Source of the DNA: Actinomycetota bacterium
GTDB lineage: Bacteria > Actinomycetota > Actinomycetes > S36-B12 > CAIYMF01
Assembly: GCA_009697815.1 (NCBI GenBank)
Contig: WLRQ01000009.1
Coordinates: 1-62,824, forward strand
Length of the DNA stretch: 62,824 nucleotides
Direction of reading: 5' to 3'
Shown here: piece by piece, positions 42,449-51,069 of the stretch
Layout: the number at the start of each line of letters is the position of its first letter
Numbering within the stretch: position 1 is the first letter of the stretch
Position numbers and translations under genes: made by a program
Notes under the pieces: model-generated
What the model saw: the letters and a program-made list of their open reading frames with translations, nothing else
The model's database searches: none
Told to the model about the DNA's origin: nothing

Positions 42449-42810
42449 CCGCTGTTCAAACTGGTGATCACTGCGACACAAAGTCCGGCGCCAACGATCA
42501 GCGCGAGGCCACAGCCGATAAGCACGCCCATCCAGACGCTGCGAGATCTGGGCGCGGTGCTTCGGTGGGTCGCGATCGAGGAGACGATGATCATCACGGG
42601 CACGGCGAGGATGATGAGCACCGGCAGGATGGGCAAGAACGGAAGGTACATCGTTAGCGACGAGGCCAGGAGCGAGGCCAGGAACGTCACTCCAGGTGCT
42701 CCGAGCGCCGTCGCGAGCGCAACTCCGACGACCACACCCGGCTGGTATCGCCGGGGCGGCTCGGCCCCTGGGTCAGTGAACTCCGCAGGCCAGGGCGGTT
42801 CGATGGTCAT
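42445..42810 (-). CDS. Small multi-pass membrane protein between the Lgt-like and radical SAM genes
   Basis: The 121-residue protein has a polar Pro-rich N-terminus (MTIEPPWPAEFTDPGAEPPR) and three or four membrane segments (VVVGVALATALGAPGVTFLA, LPFLPILPVLIILAVPVMII, WMGVLIGCGLALIVGAGLCV). No family is recognised. Its start overlaps the Lgt-like stop and its stop overlaps the radical SAM start, both as ATGA, so all three products are probably made in fixed ratio. Confidence 0.8.
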   Translation of the reverse strand: MTIEPPWPAEFTDPGAEPPRRYQPGVVVGVALATALGAPGVTFLASLLASSLTMYLPFLPILPVLIILAVPVMIIVSSIATHRSTAPRSRSVWMGVLIGCGLALIVGAGLCVAVITSLNSG

Positions 42811-43610
42811 GTCGTTCCTCTCGCGGGTTGGGCAAGGACAGTGGCGCTGCGGTAGGAACCGCGCCGAGCGGAGATCACGAGCCGACGCACCAAGAGCGGC
42901 GACACCACGACCAGGAACAGCTGCGAACGCGTAAGCCCGAAGACATCGGCTGGGTTGGCGCGAGTGAACTCGACCCCGAACCGGAATACGGCGTAAGCGG
43001 CGAGGAAGAGCACGAACAACTCGCCGGGTACCTGGATACGGTCTCGCCAGAGCATCATGGCGGCGAAGGCCAGCAGTAGAAAGCCGATCTCGTAGAGGAA
43101 TGACGGATGCATCGGCAAACCCGCGACGCAACCGGGGCATTCGGGTAGTGCCGCGGCGGCGTCGACGCGGATTCCCCACGGGAGTGTGGTCGGACGGCCA
43201 GGTGCCTCGGCCAGGAAGCAGCCGATCCTTCCGACCGCGAGGCCGAGTGCCACTGCGGGGGCGAACAGGTCGCCCGTCTTCCCTGAGTACCCGCCCAGGC
43301 GCTTGCCGATCAGCCCACCGACGTAGGCGCCCGTGAGACCGCCCAGGATGCTGCGCCCGCCCTCGGACCAGGCCCACGCGATTGCGCCGACACCGTCTTG
43401 GGTCGCGGCATCGATGACTCCCGCGAGCCTGCCTCCGATCGCGCCACCCACGATGACCCCGGCGATGACGGGGATGAGCCGTTCGTCCCACATCCGCCGC
43501 CGACGGGCCTCGTAGAGGAAGACCACAAACCCCACGACGAAGGCGAGGGCGACGAAGAAGTCATGGCTGGCAACGCGAACTCCCACGAGCGTGAACAGAG
43601 TCGGATACAT
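42807..43610 (-). CDS. Lgt-like membrane protein lacking key canonical residues
   Basis: This 267-residue multi-pass protein has the topology of prolipoprotein diacylglyceryl transferase. At positions matching Lgt essentials it differs: GGRSILGG (84-91) replaces GGMSFHGG, losing the essential His, and GRIGCF (127-132) replaces GRxGNF, losing the Asn. MHPSFLYE (167-174) and VFRFGVEFTR are kept. It is therefore probably a divergent subfamily acting on another lipid or acceptor. ATG 43610 lies 11 bases after AGGAG. It is the first gene of the four-gene ATGA-linked set. Confidence 0.82.
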   Translation of the reverse strand: MYPTLFTLVGVRVASHDFFVALAFVVGFVVFLYEARRRRMWDERLIPVIAGVIVGGAIGGRLAGVIDAATQDGVGAIAWAWSEGGRSILGGLTGAYVGGLIGKRLGGYSGKTGDLFAPAVALGLAVGRIGCFLAEAPGRPTTLPWGIRVDAAAALPECPGCVAGLPMHPSFLYEIGFLLLAFAAMMLWRDRIQVPGELFVLFLAAYAVFRFGVEFTRANPADVFGLTRSQLFLVVVSPLLVRRLVISARRGSYRSATVLAQPARGTT

Positions 43611-43749
43611 GGCTGCCCATCTCCTACTCGATCACCCACGGCGAAATCCTTCGTTCCGAAGGCTATTGCGAGATCCGTGTCGATGTGGGGACTTCGGCCG
43701 CGGTTCGTGCGTCGTCTGGCAGCGATCCGACAGATCCCGACACGACGCG

Positions 43750-44076
43750 TCAGTCGTTCTCGCCGGATGGCCTCAAGGTCGACTCCTCTGATGGCAGCAC
43801 GATTGTGGCACCGGAGCGAGCGTCGAGGATCAGGCGTGCCAGGCGCTCGACCGCGGGGCCGATATCGCTCGACCCGCTAGGCGGACGGGTCGCCAGATTG
43901 GAGCAGCGCGCGACACAGCGCACCACGCTGCCGGCGGGGAGGTGTGGGTAGTCGGCGATGAGGCGGTCCATCACGGGCTGAAGCTGCGCACGTACCTCTC
44001 GGGGGGATGCTGGCCGCCCTGTCGAGAGATCCTGTGGCACATCCGCATTCCGCAACCGATCGCTGTCCTCGCTCAT
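43750..44076 (-). CDS. Small protein of unknown function (helical)
   Basis: The 108-residue soluble protein has a Glu/Arg-rich start (MSEDSDRLRNADVPQDL) and then helices PVMDRLIADYPHLPAGSVVR and AVERLARLILDARSG. The middle resembles small actinobacterial three-helix-bundle dimerisation domains, but I cannot assign it firmly. ATG 44076 overlaps the stop of the debranching-type gene (ATGA). The 139-base gap downstream, before the Lgt-like gene, holds no other feature I recognise. Confidence 0.7.
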   Translation of the reverse strand: MSEDSDRLRNADVPQDLSTGRPASPREVRAQLQPVMDRLIADYPHLPAGSVVRCVARCSNLATRPPSGSSDIGPAVERLARLILDARSGATIVLPSEESTLRPSGEND

Positions 44077-46307
44077 GTCGTTGACATCCCCCCCGCGGTG
44101 GCGGTTGCGGTGCGTGAGGCCACCCCATCGAGCTGAATGGCGATGCCGGGACTCCGCGGCTCGTGGATCGTGGTCACATCCTCCGGAAGCCCCTCGATCG
44201 AACTGGTGGAGGTGGTGACCTCGATCGCGACGCGCGTGCCGGCAAGTCCGACATTGTCGAGCCGGAAAGGCAGGTACTTTGCGGGCAGGACGGGGGTGAG
44301 GCGGACATCACCGCGACTGATCCCAGGGTCGAACTGAAGGAGCGAACGCAGCATCAGGATCGGAGCCGCGGCGGCCCAGGCCTGAGGTGAGCCGGAGGTG
44401 GGGTACGGGACGGGAAGATCGAAATCGGCCCGATCGAAACCGCAGAACAACTCGGGGAGCCGTCCCCCGAAGTGGTCCGCCGCCTCGAGTATGGCCGAGG
44501 CGACGAGTTGGGCTTCGGCGGTGAATCCGTAGCGGACGAGTCCGGCGACGGCGATGGCGTTGTCGTGGGGCCAGACTGAGCCGTTGTGGTAGCTCATGGG
44601 ATTGAAGGCGCCCATCGAACGACCCAGCGTGCGGATTCCCCAGCCCGAGAACAGGTCAGGGCCCACCAGGTGTGCTGCAACGTCTGCGGCTTTGTCCTCG
44701 TCGACGATCCCGGTCCACAGGCAGTGGGCCATGTTGGAGGCGAGTGCGTCGATGGGCCGTTTGTCACGATCGAGCCCGATCGCGTACCAACCACGATCGG
44801 GTAGCCAGAACTTCTCATTGAATGCGACCTTCAGGTCCGCGGCGCGCTGCGCCCAGCGTTCGCTCAGCGCCATGTCGCCGGCATCGCGAGCGAAGTGTGC
44901 GCGCGCGACATAGGCGGCGTACGCGTATCCCTGGACCTCGCACAGTGCAATGGGTGCATCGGCGAGCCGTCCATCGGCGAAGTTGACGCCGTCGAACGAA
45001 TCCTTCCAGCCCTGGTTGCGCAGGCCGCGATCGGTAGCGCGCTCGTACTCCAGGAATCCGTCGCCGTCTCGATCGCCCGAGGCGGTCATCCACTCGAGGG
45101 CCCGATCCGCTGCGGGGAGAAGGGCTTGGACCTCCGACGTCGACAGCCCCCAGCGTCGTAGTTCGCCGAGGAGCATCACGAAGAGCGGCGTGGAATCGAT
45201 ACTGCCGTAGTAGACGTGGCCGCCCCCGCGCACCGTGGAGGAGCGGCCGAATCGCATCTCATGCAGGATTCGGCCGGGCTGCTCCTCCGACAGCGGGTTG
45301 ACCCTGCGCCCTTGGTCCGCGGCAAGAGCCTGCAGCGTGCCGAGCGCTAGCCGATAGTCGAGCAAGAGGAGCATCCACGACGCGATGAGGGAATCGCGAC
45401 CGAAGAGGGTCATGAACCACGGCGCACCCGCCGCCACGACCGCGCGGTCGGGGTGTTCGGCGTCGAAAATTCGCAAGGACCCCAGGTCGGCGATGCTGCA
45501 CTGCAGGGTGCGGGTGAGGCTGGCATCAGGTGTGGTCAAAACTGATGCACCTGCGAGCCATTCCTGCGCGCGACGGTCCGCGGCCAGGGCCGATTGCTCG
45601 ATCCCGTCATGGCCCAGCGGTAGCAGTCGTACGTCGTCGATGCTCGCTTCGACGATCACGGTGCATGACCACTCGGTGCGCGCAGGAACGGCGAGGTGCC
45701 AACTCACGTGCCCGGGGCTGAGATCAGCCTCAATCGCTTCGGATTCGGCGGAATCCGTGGTGGACGTAGCAGGGCCCGCAAGGATGCGCACCCCGCGGCT
45801 GTGACCTCGGCGTGACTGGCGCAGTTCGAGCGCACCGTCCGTCACGCGGCTCGTGATCCCGGTGTGCGGCCTGAGTCGTTGCTCCTTGACCTCGAACAGA
45901 TCGGCGAAGTCCGCGGCGACGCGCAAGGAGATCGTGATTCCGGCAGCCTCGCGTCCGAGGTTGTGCACGCTGATCCGCTCCCGCATGCCTTCGCTGACTT
46001 CACGCTCGCGCACGACGAGGACTGTGCTGTCAGCCAGTCCCGGGCGCGGATGTGACCGCGTCACGAACTGCGCCCGGAAAGGGTTGGGGGAGGTGACGCT
46101 GAGAGGTTCGAGCCGCTCACCGTCCACCTCGAGCAACCACTCCGACACGATCCGGGTGTCGCGGACGAACAACCCCATCGGGGCGCCCGGGATGATGTTC
46201 CCGGTAGACGCGCTGATGCAGAAGGACGATCCCTCGATCACGGTGGTCATCGTCGCCGCCACGGCGGTCGGCGGCGGTGTTCCCGTGAATGCCCAGCCTT
46301 CGGTCAT
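44073..46307 (-). CDS. Glycogen debranching/amylo-alpha-1,6-glucosidase-type protein
   Basis: The 744-residue protein has an N-terminal all-beta domain (SFCISASTGNIIPGAPMGLF, GLFVRDTRIVSEWLLEVDGE) of the GDE_N_bis type and a C-terminal (alpha/alpha)6 toroid like GH15/GH133 glucosidases. Motifs: GAPWFMTLFGRDSLIASWML, LRNQGWKDSFDGVNFADG, YHNGSVWPHDNAIAVAGLVR. It would hydrolyse alpha-glucosidic bonds in storage glucan or a compatible-solute glycoside. It is ATGA-coupled to a GT4 glycosyltransferase upstream and a small protein downstream. The natural substrate is uncertain. Confidence 0.88.
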   Translation of the reverse strand: MTEGWAFTGTPPPTAVAATMTTVIEGSSFCISASTGNIIPGAPMGLFVRDTRIVSEWLLEVDGERLEPLSVTSPNPFRAQFVTRSHPRPGLADSTVLVVREREVSEGMRERISVHNLGREAAGITISLRVAADFADLFEVKEQRLRPHTGITSRVTDGALELRQSRRGHSRGVRILAGPATSTTDSAESEAIEADLSPGHVSWHLAVPARTEWSCTVIVEASIDDVRLLPLGHDGIEQSALAADRRAQEWLAGASVLTTPDASLTRTLQCSIADLGSLRIFDAEHPDRAVVAAGAPWFMTLFGRDSLIASWMLLLLDYRLALGTLQALAADQGRRVNPLSEEQPGRILHEMRFGRSSTVRGGGHVYYGSIDSTPLFVMLLGELRRWGLSTSEVQALLPAADRALEWMTASGDRDGDGFLEYERATDRGLRNQGWKDSFDGVNFADGRLADAPIALCEVQGYAYAAYVARAHFARDAGDMALSERWAQRAADLKVAFNEKFWLPDRGWYAIGLDRDKRPIDALASNMAHCLWTGIVDEDKAADVAAHLVGPDLFSGWGIRTLGRSMGAFNPMSYHNGSVWPHDNAIAVAGLVRYGFTAEAQLVASAILEAADHFGGRLPELFCGFDRADFDLPVPYPTSGSPQAWAAAAPILMLRSLLQFDPGISRGDVRLTPVLPAKYLPFRLDNVGLAGTRVAIEVTTSTSSIEGLPEDVTTIHEPRSPGIAIQLDGVASRTATATAGGMSTT

Positions 46308-47503
46308 GCGGGCCCGAGCTCCATGAGTAAGGAGTGGGCTTCCTCGCGCAATGAGACCTGCTGCTCGGCGCGTTCCTGGGTGAGGTCGACGGTGGTGCCA
46401 CCGAGCGCGATGCGCTCATAGAGCGCCACGTACTCCGCCACCATCCGACGGGAGGAGAAGTACCCCTCGACGGCTTCCCTGCACATGGTCCGGTCGATGA
46501 GGGCCGCTTTCCCCAGAGCCTCGGTGGCTTCCGCGATGTTGGTGCACACGAATCCGGTGACACCGTGCTGGATGATTTCCGGGGCGGCACCGCTCGGATA
46601 GGTGATCACGGGAGTCCCGCACGCCAGGGCCTCGATCATGACCAGACCGAACGGCTCGGCCCACCGAATCGGGTTGAGCAGGGCGATCGCCTCGCCTAGC
46701 TCGTGATCGCGCTGCGCGGGGCTGATCTCACCGAGGTACTCGACCCCGGGACCGAGTTCGGGCTCGATCTGCTCGTGGAAATACCGGATTTCGTCGGGTT
46801 CGCGCATCTTCGCGGCGATACGCAGCGGGATCCCGGCGGCGCGAGCAATCTTGATGGCCTCGTGTGCCCCCTTCTCGGGGGCCAGTCGGCCGAGAAACAT
46901 CGCGTAGCCACCTTGACCCGCGCCGACAGTGAACAGAGCCGGGTCGACACCGTGATGAATGACGGCCGCCATCGGCACGGTCGGCGCGAGCCAACGCTGG
47001 TGGCGAGAGATGGCGGTGACACTCGCCCAGGTCGCGATCTCGCGGTAGAGCGCGAGGTTCTCGGGTGTGAACTCGCCGTGGCAGGTGGTGATCACGGGCG
47101 TGGTCAGGCCGCGAGCCGCCGCCCAGACCGGTCCCACGGTGGTGTGGTCGTGGATCACGTCGCAATCCTTAAGCGCGTCGTAGGCCGCCTGTGCGTGGCG
47201 ACATTCCGCGGTGGTCGATCCCATCGGCTCTGCTGGTCGTTCGAACACCGACAGGCGCGTCACCGGGCAAGTCGAGTCACCGGTGGTGAACAGCACGACG
47301 TCGTGACCCGCAGCATCCAGCCCGCGTGCCAGCGTGTCGATCAGCCCCTCGGTGCCGCCGTACGTGGTGGGCGGTACGGGAACCCACGGAGGGGCGATGA
47401 GGCCGATGCGCAGGCGTCGCGCCGGTGGATCGGTCGGCGATCCCGTTGTCGTCGTGCGGTTTCCCTGTGCTGCGCCAAAGCCTTCATAGGCGTCGTCATC
47501 CAT
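46304..47503 (-). CDS. GT4 family glycosyltransferase
   Basis: This 399-residue GT-B fold enzyme has the N-terminal domain RIGLIAPPWVPVPPTTYGGT and TLARGLDAAGHDVVLFTTG and the C-terminal nucleotide-sugar domain YAMFLGRLAPEKGAHEAIKI and EPFGLVMIEALACGTPVITY with the E-x7-E motif. ATG 47503 follows a GGGGGGAT ribosome-binding site. The stop overlaps the debranching-type gene (ATGA). The pairing suggests joint synthesis and turnover of a glucoside. The donor and acceptor are unknown. Confidence 0.9.
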   Translation of the reverse strand: MDDDAYEGFGAAQGNRTTTTGSPTDPPARRLRIGLIAPPWVPVPPTTYGGTEGLIDTLARGLDAAGHDVVLFTTGDSTCPVTRLSVFERPAEPMGSTTAECRHAQAAYDALKDCDVIHDHTTVGPVWAAARGLTTPVITTCHGEFTPENLALYREIATWASVTAISRHQRWLAPTVPMAAVIHHGVDPALFTVGAGQGGYAMFLGRLAPEKGAHEAIKIARAAGIPLRIAAKMREPDEIRYFHEQIEPELGPGVEYLGEISPAQRDHELGEAIALLNPIRWAEPFGLVMIEALACGTPVITYPSGAAPEIIQHGVTGFVCTNIAEATEALGKAALIDRTMCREAVEGYFSSRRMVAEYVALYERIALGGTTVDLTQERAEQQVSLREEAHSLLMELGPA

Positions 47504-47576
47504 CGCGATCCCCCCGGTCGTTGATCCGAGGCTAGGGGGGTGCCGCCAACGGTTGCCAGTCGAACGGCCAGGAAGG

Positions 47577-48971
47577 TCAGTGACCGCCCAGGAACGGGGC
47601 CAGGATCTTGGCCCTCCTTGCGGCCTTTCCGGTGCGCTGTTCGGCACCGTCGGCTGAGCCCATCACTCGCAAACCGATGTTCACCCCGAGCCAGCGCAGG
47701 GGCTCGGGTTCCCACCGCGGCGAGCGCCTGTTCACCCACGGCAGTTCGGTGAGGGAGGAAGGGACACCTCGCACAAGGTCGGCGAGGGTCCTTCCGGCGA
47801 GATTGCTGGATGCGACACCGTCGCCGACATAGCCTCCAGCCCAGCCGATCCCGCTTGAGGGGTCGAGCCCGACCGAGGGATACCAGTCGCGCGGTACCCC
47901 GAGCGGTCCGCCCCATCTGTGTGTGATGGCGTGATCTGCGACTGCGGGGAACAGTTCGCGCAGGACATCGCTGAGCCCGTTGTAGACCGCCGGCTCTCGG
48001 TCGTATTCAGGCTTGATGCGTGAGCCGAGATGGTAGGGCGCGCCGCGCCCGCCGAAGGCCAGGCGATCATCGATCGTCCGTTGGCCATAAATGATGAGAT
48101 GTCGATGGTCGGAGAACGTCTCGCCGCGCCGAAGGCCCACGGTGTCCCAGAATGACTCTGGAAGCGGTTCGGTGGCCAGCATCAGCGAGTAGACAGGTGC
48201 GATGTCGCGCTGGGAGCCGGGCAGGCGCGACGACCATGCCTCCGTCGCGCGGATGATCTTTCCCGCCCTCACATCGCCCCGGACGGTTCGGACGATTCCG
48301 GGTTCGATCGACGTCACACGCGTTCGTTCGTGGATCGCTACTCCGAGGTCTTCCACCACACGGGCCAGGCCTCGGACGAGTCTCGCGGGGTGGATTGCGG
48401 CACAGTGGGGAGTGAAGGTGGCACCGAGAACATCCGTGGCACCTAGGCGATCTCGGGCTTCGTCGGCACCGAGAAGTTCGGCGTCCTCTGGCCCAAAGCC
48501 CCACGATCGATGATCGTCGATCTCGGCCCGTGCCCGCGCGAGCTGCACGGGGGTTCGCGCCAGCACGATGGTGCCGCCTTTGCGGAAATGGCAGTTGATG
48601 CCTTCGTCGCGGGTTACTCGCCCGATCTCGTCGACGGTGTCGAACATTGCGCGCTGGAGATCGATCGCCCCTTGACGTGATGACGCATGTGCCACTGTCG
48701 CGAGTGAGGTCGGGAATAGGGCGGAAGCCCAGCCGCCGTTGCGTCCGCTTGCACCGAAGCCGGCGGTCTCCGATTCGAGGATGACGATGTGGAGTGAGGG
48801 GTCTGACTTGGCCAGGTAGTAGGCAGTCCACAGTCCGGTGTATCCGGCACCGACAATCGCGACGTCGACGCTTGCGGGCCCGGGCAGCGGATCACGAATC
48901 GGGCCCTGCATGTCGTCGGGCAGGGTGTCCCACCAGAGTGAGAGGTTCCGGTAATCACTGAGTGCCGTCAT
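47577..48971 (-). CDS. FAD-dependent amine oxidoreductase (PuuB/DAO-like), copy 1
   Basis: This 464-residue DAO-fold flavoprotein starts with a segment typical of gamma-glutamylputrescine oxidase-like proteins (SLWWDTLPDD), followed by the FAD-binding VDVAIVGAGYTGLWTAYYLA, GFGASGRNGGW, and the C-terminal GIGWAGGYVGDGVASSNLAG. It probably oxidises a polyamine-derived amine to aldehyde, releasing ammonia and peroxide. ATG 48971 overlaps the PPOX gene stop (ATGA). A diverged relative lies at the other end of the island. The substrate is not determined. Confidence 0.88.
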   Translation of the reverse strand: MTALSDYRNLSLWWDTLPDDMQGPIRDPLPGPASVDVAIVGAGYTGLWTAYYLAKSDPSLHIVILESETAGFGASGRNGGWASALFPTSLATVAHASSRQGAIDLQRAMFDTVDEIGRVTRDEGINCHFRKGGTIVLARTPVQLARARAEIDDHRSWGFGPEDAELLGADEARDRLGATDVLGATFTPHCAAIHPARLVRGLARVVEDLGVAIHERTRVTSIEPGIVRTVRGDVRAGKIIRATEAWSSRLPGSQRDIAPVYSLMLATEPLPESFWDTVGLRRGETFSDHRHLIIYGQRTIDDRLAFGGRGAPYHLGSRIKPEYDREPAVYNGLSDVLRELFPAVADHAITHRWGGPLGVPRDWYPSVGLDPSSGIGWAGGYVGDGVASSNLAGRTLADLVRGVPSSLTELPWVNRRSPRWEPEPLRWLGVNIGLRVMGSADGAEQRTGKAARRAKILAPFLGGH

Positions 48972-49630
48972 CGCGTCCACCGCTCCACATAGTCGGGAAC
49001 GGGGAAGGCCGCGCCGGCCACATCCGGGACGGGTGCCCCGAACATCTCCCGAATCGGCAGGTGCCCAGCCCAGATCGGGCGGTCGAGGTCGATGTCTGCG
49101 TCGTCGGGCCCGCCTGTGCTGACCTTGACGCTCGATTCGTCGAGCGCGAGGGCGAGTACGAGCGTGGCAGCAATCTCCTTGGGCGACGGTGGTCGGATGT
49201 CCTCCCAGCGACCCGGGAGCAGATGATCGGAGATATGCCTCAGGGCTGCATCCTTCTCATCTCCCTCAAGTGCCACACAGGCGCCGAGCACCATCACCGA
49301 GCGGTAGTTCATCGAGCTCTCGAAGGCCGAGCGAGCCAGGACGAGGCCATCCACCAAGGTGACACTGATGCAGGTTCGAGATCCGGCCGCGAGTGATCGG
49401 AAGAGCCGTGAAGCCGTGGAGCCGTGGAAGAGTAGGCGTTCACCGTCGCGAGCGTAGGCCACGGGGAGCACGTAGGGCTGGCCCGACTCATCGATGATCC
49501 CGACGTGGGCCATGAGCCCTGCATCGAGGATGTCATGGAGAGTGCCACGATCGGTGACGGCATTCTCCGGAAGTCGACGCACCCGGGTCCGTTCGCCGGA
49601 TCCTGGTGCTGGCAACTGCTGCTGGTCCAT
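48968..49630 (-). CDS. Pyridoxamine 5'-phosphate oxidase-fold (PPOX) family protein
   Basis: The 220-residue protein has a split-barrel flavin- or haem-binding fold: VRRLPENAVTDRGTLHDILD, AHVGIIDESGQPYVLPVAYA, LLFHGSTASRLFRSLAAG, VLARSAFESSMNYRSVMVLG. It resembles the FMN-binding flavoredoxin-like/nitroimidazole-resistance PPOX group. ATG 49630 follows AGAAGG; a GTG at 49645 is also in frame. It is translationally coupled to the FAD oxidase, so it may use or recycle cofactor for amine catabolism. That role is inference. Confidence 0.85.
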   Translation of the reverse strand: MDQQQLPAPGSGERTRVRRLPENAVTDRGTLHDILDAGLMAHVGIIDESGQPYVLPVAYARDGERLLFHGSTASRLFRSLAAGSRTCISVTLVDGLVLARSAFESSMNYRSVMVLGACVALEGDEKDAALRHISDHLLPGRWEDIRPPSPKEIAATLVLALALDESSVKVSTGGPDDADIDLDRPIWAGHLPIREMFGAPVPDVAGAAFPVPDYVERWTR

Positions 49631-49671
49631 CAGGACCCTTCTCACGATCGAGCAACGGATCGTGCTGGCTA

Positions 49672-51069
49672 CTACAGGACGTTCATACCTTCGATGAGAA
49701 CGGACCGAAGGATCTGCTCAATCTCGTCGAAGTGAGACTGGTCGGCGATCAGGGGCGGCGCCAGTTGAATCACCGGGTCGCCGCGGTCGTCGGCCCGGCA
49801 GTACAGGCCCGCGTCGAACAGGGCCTTCGACAGGTATCCCCTCAACAGTCGCTCGCACTCGTCGTCGTTAAAGGTCTCCTTGGTGGCCTTGTCCTTGACA
49901 AGTTCGATGCCGTAGAAGAACCCGGCACCGCGCACGTCGCCGACGATGTCGAGATCGGTGAGCTTGTCGAGCGTGGCCCGGAACGCGTTCTCGTTGTCCC
50001 GAACATGTTGGTTGATGCCCTCGCGCTCGAAGATGTCCAGGTTCGCCAGGGCGACGGCAGCCGACACGGGGTGGCCACCGAAGGTGTATCCGTGCGCGAA
50101 GTACGTGTGACCGACCTTGAAGGGCTCGAAGAGGCGATCACTCGCGATCATCGCGCCGATGGGTGCGTAGCCTGACGTCATGCCCTTTGCGCACGTGATG
50201 ATGTCGGGGGTGACACCGTAGCGAGACATCGCGAACATTTCCCCGATGCGACCGAACGCGCAGATCGTCTCGTCGGCTACGAGGAGGACGTCGTATTCGT
50301 CGCAGATCTCCCGAACGCGCTCGAGGTATCCAGGCGGCGGTGGGAAGCATCCACCGGAGTTCTGGACCGGCTCGAGGAATACAGCGGCCACGGTGTCGGG
50401 CCCTTCGAACTCGATGGCCTCGGCGATGCGATCGGCGGCCCAGCGGCCGTAGGCCTCGATGTCGTTCGCATGCTGCGTCGCGCGGTAGAAGTTGGTGTTG
50501 GGAACGCGGAATGCCCCGGGAACGAGGGGCTCGAAGTACATCTTGGCATCGGGGATACCGGTGATCGACAGTGCGCCTTGAGGGGTGCCGTGATACGCGA
50601 CAGCGCGACTGATCACCTTGTGCTTCATGGGCTTTCCGGTGAGTTTGAAGTACTGCTTCGCCAGTTTCCAGGCCGACTCGACGGCCTCTCCGCCGCCTGT
50701 CGTGAAGAACACGCGGTTGAGATCGCCCGGTGCATAGTGCGCGAGCCGCTCGGCGAGTTCGATCGCCTTGGGGTGGGCGTACGACCAGAGCGGGAAGAAG
50801 GCGAGTTCCTGCATTTGCTTGGCGGCCGCCGCGGCGAGTTCGGCGCGGCCGTGTCCGATCTGCACGGTGAACAGTCCGGCCAGGCCATCGAGATAGCGCT
50901 TACCCGCGTCGTCCCAGATGTAGGCGCCGTCACCCCGCACGATGATGGGGACGTGGCCGCCCTCCTCGAATGTCGAGTGGCGGGTGAAGTGCATCCAGAG
51001 GTGATCGCGTGCCTTATCCGCGAGGATGTCGTCGCCGGACTCGCCTACGTACTGCGGTGAAGTGCTCAT
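49672..51069 (-). CDS. Class III aminotransferase, probable putrescine-pyruvate aminotransferase
   Basis: This 465-residue PLP enzyme close to SpuC/omega-amine transaminases has WDDAGKRYLDGLAGLFTVQI, FFTTGGGEAVESAWKLAKQY, AVFLEPVQNSGGCFPPPPGY, LLVADETICAFGRIGEMFAM, and the PLP-Lys segment CAKGMTSGYAPIGAM. Putrescine would give 4-aminobutyraldehyde, the substrate of the dehydrogenases across the divergent region. ATG 51069 overlaps the Lrp-type regulator stop (ATGA). Beta-alanine or taurine transaminase activity is an alternative. Confidence 0.88.
   Translation of the reverse strand: MSTSPQYVGESGDDILADKARDHLWMHFTRHSTFEEGGHVPIIVRGDGAYIWDDAGKRYLDGLAGLFTVQIGHGRAELAAAAAKQMQELAFFPLWSYAHPKAIELAERLAHYAPGDLNRVFFTTGGGEAVESAWKLAKQYFKLTGKPMKHKVISRAVAYHGTPQGALSITGIPDAKMYFEPLVPGAFRVPNTNFYRATQHANDIEAYGRWAADRIAEAIEFEGPDTVAAVFLEPVQNSGGCFPPPPGYLERVREICDEYDVLLVADETICAFGRIGEMFAMSRYGVTPDIITCAKGMTSGYAPIGAMIASDRLFEPFKVGHTYFAHGYTFGGHPVSAAVALANLDIFEREGINQHVRDNENAFRATLDKLTDLDIVGDVRGAGFFYGIELVKDKATKETFNDDECERLLRGYLSKALFDAGLYCRADDRGDPVIQLAPPLIADQSHFDEIEQILRSVLIEGMNVL

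Noticed and set aside
41387-42934. 515-codon plus-strand open frame opposite the radical SAM gene
   Set aside because: The opposite strand encodes clear radical SAM and membrane-protein motifs with ATGA junctions; this frame has none.
42807-43610. Annotating the Lgt-like protein simply as Lgt
   Set aside because: The essential His and signature Asn are replaced, so ordinary diacylglyceryl transferase activity is doubtful.
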